Shown: positions 60,512-64,000 of the stretch, piece by piece
Numbering within the stretch: position 1 is the first letter of the stretch
How the letters are laid out: each line of letters opens with the position of its first letter
From: Methylobacterium sp. Leaf125
Lineage (GTDB): Bacteria > Pseudomonadota > Alphaproteobacteria > Rhizobiales > Beijerinckiaceae
Assembly: GCF_001423085.1 (NCBI RefSeq)
Contig: NZ_LMNU01000001.1
Span: 167,648-231,647 of the forward strand
Direction: 5' to 3'
DNA length: 64,000 nucleotides
Position numbers and translations under genes: made by a program
The notes under the pieces: model-generated
Told to the model about the DNA's origin: nothing
The model's input: only the letters and a program-made list of their open reading frames with translations
Databases searched by the model: none

Positions 60512-61525
60512 TCAGGCGATGCGCTTGTCGGACTGCGACTGGGGCGTGCCGGCGGCGGCCTGGGCGAGGCCGCGGGCGATGGCGCGCCGCGCGAGTTCGA
60601 TCTTGAACGCGTTCTCGGATTGGGGCTGTGCCTCGGCCACGACGATCTCGGCGGCCGCCGCGAAGGTCTCGGCGGTGGCGGGCTTCCCGATCAGGGAGGC
60701 CTCGGCATCGCGGTTGCGCCAGGGCTTGTGGGCCACGCCGCCCAGGGCGAAGCGCGCGGTCCGGATGGTGTCGCCGTCGAGCTTGATCACCGCCGCCACC
60801 GAGACGAGGGCGAAGGCGTAGGAGAGCCGGTCGCGCAGCTTCAGGTAGGTGTGGTGGGCACCGAAATCCTCGTCGGGCAGGTCGACCGAGAGCACGATCT
60901 CGTCCGCCGCCAGGGTGGTGTCCCGCTCAGGGGTGTCGCCCGGCAGACGGTGGAAGTCGGCGAAGGGAATCGTGCGCTCGCCCCCCGGGCCGGCGACCCG
61001 GACCGTCGCCTCCAGGGCGGCCAGCGCCACGCACATGTCGGAGGGGTGGGTGGCGATGCAGGACGGGCTCGTCCCGAAGATGGCGTGGATGCGGTTGACC
61101 CCGCCGATGGCGGCGCAGCCGGTGCCGGGCTCGCGCTTGTTGCAGGGGGTGGCGTCGTCGTAGAAATAGTAGCAGCGGGTGCGCTGCAGGAGGTTGCCGC
61201 CCGTGGTGGCGGCGTTGCGCAGCTGGCCCGAGGCGCCGGCCAGGATCGCGCTCGACAGCAGCGGATACCGCGCCTTGACCCGGTCGTCGTAGGCCACGGT
61301 CGAATTCGTTACCAGGGCGCCGAGGCTGAGGCCGCCATCGCGCGCCTCGATCCGGTCGAGGGGCAGGCGGGTGATGTCGACGAGGCGCTCGGGCCGCTCG
61401 ACGTTGTACTTCATCAGGTCGACGAGATTGGTGCCTCCGGCGATGAAGCGGGCCTGGGTGCCGGACGCGACGGCGCGGACCGCCTCGTCGACGGTGGTCG
61501 GGCGGACGTAATCGAAGCGGTTCAT
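60512..61525 (-). CDS. paoB: FAD-binding subunit of the aldehyde oxidoreductase (PaoB-like)
   Basis: 337 residues of the CO-dehydrogenase/xanthine dehydrogenase flavoprotein type: [24 protein letters not shown] in parts (~27-50, FAD pyrophosphate loop), [18 protein letters not shown] (~105-122) and the C-terminal CODH domain. Between them are four Cys (RTRC, TPC, GTGC, PSC; ~119-156), the extra [4Fe-4S] cluster ligands typical of PaoB and not of ordinary xanthine dehydrogenases. ATG 61525 overlaps the stop of the 2Fe-2S gene (ATGA). Electrons pass from Mo to Fe-S to FAD. Confidence 0.92.
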   Translation of the reverse strand: MNRFDYVRPTTVDEAVRAVASGTQARFIAGGTNLVDLMKYNVERPERLVDITRLPLDRIEARDGGLSLGALVTNSTVAYDDRVKARYPLLSSAILAGASGQLRNAATTGGNLLQRTRCYYFYDDATPCNKREPGTGCAAIGGVNRIHAIFGTSPSCIATHPSDMCVALAALEATVRVAGPGGERTIPFADFHRLPGDTPERDTTLAADEIVLSVDLPDEDFGAHHTYLKLRDRLSYAFALVSVAAVIKLDGDTIRTARFALGGVAHKPWRNRDAEASLIGKPATAETFAAAAEIVVAEAQPQSENAFKIELARRAIARGLAQAAAGTPQSQSDKRIA

Positions 61526-62046
61526 TTCGCGGCTCCCGCGTGCATCACGTCCTCGATGGCGTCGACGATGTTGGTGTAGGCGCCGCAGCGGCAGATGTTG
61601 CCGCTCATCGCCTCCCGGATCTCGTCCCGCGACTGGGCATGGCCCTCGGAGAGCATGCCCACCGCCGAGCAGAGCTGGCCGGGCGTGCAGTAGCCGCACT
61701 GGAAGGCGTCGTGCTCGACGAAGGCCGCCTGAAGCGGGTGCAGCCCGTCAGCTCCGGCCAAGCCCTGCGCTCCGGCCAAGCCCTCGACCGTGGTGATGCT
61801 GGCTCCATCCTTCATCACCGCCAGCGTCAGGCAGGAATTGATGCGCGTGCCGTTCACCAGCACCGTGCAGGCGCCGCACTGGCCGTGGTCGCAGCCCTTC
61901 TTGGTGCCGGTGAGGTCGAGGTCCTCCCGCAGGAGGTCGAGGAGTGTGGTCCAGGGGGCGACCTGAAGCGTCCGGCTCTCGCCATTGATCGTCAGGGTGA
62001 TGCCAAGGGTGTTGGCAGCATGGCTGGAGCCGCTTTCGATGAGCAT
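61522..62046 (-). CDS. paoA: 2Fe-2S subunit of the aldehyde oxidoreductase (PaoA-like)
   Basis: 174 residues carrying two [2Fe-2S] clusters: the plant-ferredoxin part with [12 protein letters not shown] and SCLTLA (~60-85), and the C-terminal helical part with CGYCTPGQ (~120) and NICRCGAY (~155). Between them an 18-bp direct repeat adds a second GLAGA(Q/D) unit (61751-61784). E. coli PaoA starts with a Tat signal; the start chosen here (ATG 62046) gives none, and the upstream frame to 62352 has no twin-arginine motif, so the complex is probably cytoplasmic. First gene of the operon. Confidence 0.92.
   Translation of the reverse strand: MLIESGSSHAANTLGITLTINGESRTLQVAPWTTLLDLLREDLDLTGTKKGCDHGQCGACTVLVNGTRINSCLTLAVMKDGASITTVEGLAGAQGLAGADGLHPLQAAFVEHDAFQCGYCTPGQLCSAVGMLSEGHAQSRDEIREAMSGNICRCGAYTNIVDAIEDVMHAGAAK
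61751..61784 (-). repeat. 18-bp in-frame duplication inside the 2Fe-2S subunit gene
   Basis: GCTCCGGCCAAGCCCT at 61751-61766 recurs at 61769-61784, a period of 18 bp, i.e. six codons. It encodes [12 protein letters not shown] in the loop between the two iron-sulfur domains, where related proteins have a single GLA-GLHP junction. Confidence 0.85.
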
Positions 62047-62479
62047 GGCGGTATCCGTGGCTTGCGCGGCGCGAAAGGCGCGACGCCGCTGGTGTTCGGA
62101 AAAAACTCGCAGGGGCGGCGGCGGGGGAAAACCATCCGCCCCGTCCCGGTCCACTCGATAACAGTTCCAAAAAGCTGGTGTTCCCGCCGGGTATCCCTGC
62201 GCCGGGTTCACGTTTGACGGGAGCACCACTTGGCGACCCGATCCCGTGGCCGCGCCTCGGACCGATGCGGGGCCGCCGCGGTCGCCCGCCCGGAGGCCGC
62301 TCGGAGGCCGCCCGCGCCGGGGGCCGGCTGTCGGCCGCCCCTTCCCGATCACCCACCGGCCCGCCGTGACGGTCCCCTGGTTGCTTGGCGCGGGCGCGTT
62401 GCGCTAACCCGGTGGCGCCACGTGTGCCGCCGCCTGTGCCGCCACGCGCCTGAGCCACTCGCCTGATCAAGGACGCCCG
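62047..62479. other. Divergent spacer, no gene recognised
   Basis: 433 bases between the starts of the oxidoreductase operon and the dipeptidase gene. Arg/Pro-rich frames cross it but lack support. The part at about 62150-62180 is less GC-rich and could hold the operon promoter. I see no clear -35/-10 pair, operator or riboswitch. Confidence 0.4.
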
Positions 62480-63874
62480 ATGACCGCGCTCGCCCCCGTT
62501 CTCAACGACATCGACCGCGACCTCGACAACGCCCTGGAGCGGCTCTTCGCCTTCCTGCGCATCCCCTCGATCTCCACCGATCCGGCCTTCGCCCCCCAGT
62601 GCCGCGAGGCCGCGAGCTGGCTCGCCGGCACCCTGACGGCCCTGGGCTTCGAGACCGGGATCCACGAGACCTCCCTGCACCCGGTGGTGCTGGCCCATGC
62701 GCCGAAGCCCGGCACCCCGCACGTGCTGTTCTACGGGCACTACGACGTGCAGCCGGTCGACCCCCTGCATCTCTGGGAGACGCCCCCCTTCGAGCCGCGC
62801 CTCGCCACCGATGCCGCCGGGAAGCAGAAGATCGTCGGGCGCGGCGCCTCGGACGACAAGGGCCAGGTGATGACCTTCGTCGAGGCCTGCCGGGCCTTCA
62901 AGGCGATGGAGGGCGAGCTCCCCTGCGGCGTCACCCTCCTGATCGAGGGCGCCGAGGAGAACGGCTCGCAGGGGCTGCCCGAATGGGTCGCGGCCAACCG
63001 CGACAAGCTCGGCGCCGACATCGTCCTCGTCTGCGACACCAGCATGTGGAATCCGACCACGCCCGCCATCACCACCTCCCTGCGCGGCCTCGCGTATTTC
63101 GAGGTGAAGGTGACCTGCGCCGACCGCGACCTGCATTCGGGCTTCTTCGGCGGCGCGGCGCGCAACCCGATCCACGTCCTGTCCAAGATCATCGCCGACC
63201 TGCACGACGCCGACGGAAAGGTCGCGCTGCCGGGCTTCTACGAGGGCGTGCGCGAGACGCCGCCGGAGGTGCTGGAGCAGTGGCGCGGCCTCGACTTCAC
63301 GGCGGAGACGTTCCTCGGACCCATCGGCCTGTCGGAGCCGGCCGGCGAGCGCGGCCGCATGCTGATTGAGCTGATCCAGTCGCGTCCCGCCTGCGACGTC
63401 AACGGCATCATCGGCGGCTATACCGGCGAGGGCACCAAGACGGTGATCGCCGGCCAAGCCAGCGCCAAGGTCTCGTTCCGCCTCGTCGACGACCAGGACC
63501 CCGAGCAGCTCGCCCGCACCTTCGAGGCCTTCGTGCGCGCGCGCATCCCGGCCGACTGCGCGGTGGAGGTGATCTGCTACAAGGGCAGCCGCGCCATCAG
63601 CCTGCCCTTCGACATGCCGGAGCTGGAGACCGCCCGCGCCGCCCTGGCCGAGGAATGGGGCGTGCCCGCCGTGACCATCGGCGCCGGCGGCTCGATCCCG
63701 ATCGTGGGCGACTTCAAGCGCCTCCTCGACCGCAACACGCTGCTGATCGGCTTCGGCCTGGACGACGACCGCATCCACTCGCCCAACGAGAAGTACGACC
63801 TCAACAGCTTCCACAAGGGCACCCGCTCCTGGGCTCGCATCCTGGCGGCCTTCGGGGCGCAGCGGGCCGGCTGA
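62480..63874 (+). CDS. M20-family metallodipeptidase
   Basis: A 464-residue zinc peptidase of the M20 (ArgE/DapE/CPG2, carnosinase-like) family that splits dipeptides or related amides. Metal and catalytic residues: HYDVQPVDP (His and Asp, ~80-88), GRGASDDKGQ (bridging Asp, ~117-126), EGAEENGSQG with the catalytic Glu pair (~152-161), and the C-terminal GGSIPIVGDF and late His in LNSFHKGTRSW. A lid/dimerisation domain (~210-320) contains DLHSGFFGGA. No signal peptide. Divergent from the oxidoreductase operon. Confidence 0.92.
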   Translation: MTALAPVLNDIDRDLDNALERLFAFLRIPSISTDPAFAPQCREAASWLAGTLTALGFETGIHETSLHPVVLAHAPKPGTPHVLFYGHYDVQPVDPLHLWETPPFEPRLATDAAGKQKIVGRGASDDKGQVMTFVEACRAFKAMEGELPCGVTLLIEGAEENGSQGLPEWVAANRDKLGADIVLVCDTSMWNPTTPAITTSLRGLAYFEVKVTCADRDLHSGFFGGAARNPIHVLSKIIADLHDADGKVALPGFYEGVRETPPEVLEQWRGLDFTAETFLGPIGLSEPAGERGRMLIELIQSRPACDVNGIIGGYTGEGTKTVIAGQASAKVSFRLVDDQDPEQLARTFEAFVRARIPADCAVEVICYKGSRAISLPFDMPELETARAALAEEWGVPAVTIGAGGSIPIVGDFKRLLDRNTLLIGFGLDDDRIHSPNEKYDLNSFHKGTRSWARILAAFGAQRAG

Positions 63875-64000
63875 GCGGCCCCGTCGTCTCCCGTGGCGCG
63901 CGGCTTCGCACCCTGGCGCCTCGCCGATCCCTTCCGGAGCCTGCGCCGATCCCTTGGGGGCACGCGCGTGACGACACGCCACCCTCTCCCGGAAAGAGAG

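Noticed and set aside
63981..64000. Inverted CTCTC...GAGAG at the window end
   Set aside because: It could be the left part of a terminator, but the window stops before it is complete.

Overview
The window is GC-rich (about 70%), has Alphaproteobacteria-type gene content and is probably from the Methylobacteriaceae (Methylobacterium or Methylorubrum). The evidence is the layout mdh-sucC-sucD-sucA-sucB-lpd, an adjacent divK/pleD pair, a DUF2778 L,D-transpeptidase-like protein, a DUF3572 protein, a heat-shock-type promoter at grpE and the general codon use. The genus is an inference; no rRNA or other marker is present. I recognise no tRNA, rRNA, insertion sequence, prophage or CRISPR array.

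Layout. 1-4.1 kb: the end of an RTX protein, cardiolipin synthase, an endonuclease/exonuclease/phosphatase-fold protein and a histone-deacetylase-family amidohydrolase. 4.2-7.8 kb: an XRE-cupin regulator divergent from an omega-aminotransferase and a (methyl)malonate-semialdehyde dehydrogenase, a beta-alanine/polyamine catabolic unit. 7.8-12.5 kb: an accessory patch of lower GC with long gene-free flanks. It carries an enterobacterial-type ugd, pssD, pssE, a polysaccharide-lyase-like protein and a small secreted protein. 13-20.6 kb: a Tat-type SDR, a sorbosone-dehydrogenase-like protein, a TAXI solute-binding protein, an SRPBCC protein, a membrane diguanylate cyclase and a secreted phospholipase-A2-like protein. 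20.7-30 kb (minus strand): the TCA operon. 30-46 kb: housekeeping genes (gloB, marC, dapB, gpmA, alkB, grpE, glnD, rpiA) and the pleD/divK pair. 46-58 kb: two methyltransferase/glycosyltransferase-like genes, topoisomerase IB, a membrane-anchored SDR, an orphan cydA, a LuxR protein and a GGDEF protein that both have degenerate receiver domains, several small secreted proteins, an EamA/CrcB pair and the DUF2778 protein. 58-62 kb: a PaoABC-like molybdenum aldehyde oxidoreductase operon. 62.5-63.9 kb: an M20 dipeptidase.

Points that stand out. (1) ugd-pssD-pssE can make UDP-glucuronate and transfer it to a lipid-linked glycan, and a lyase-like gene follows; together they could build and process a glucuronate-containing polysaccharide. 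(2) At least eight short direct-repeat arrays (12-38 bp units) lie in spacers, across stop codons (pleD, cydA) or in frame (marC, the 2Fe-2S subunit). (3) cydA has no cydB beside it. (4) Two neighbouring regulators carry receiver domains without the phospho-acceptor aspartate. I did not find a clearly new defence or mobile system.
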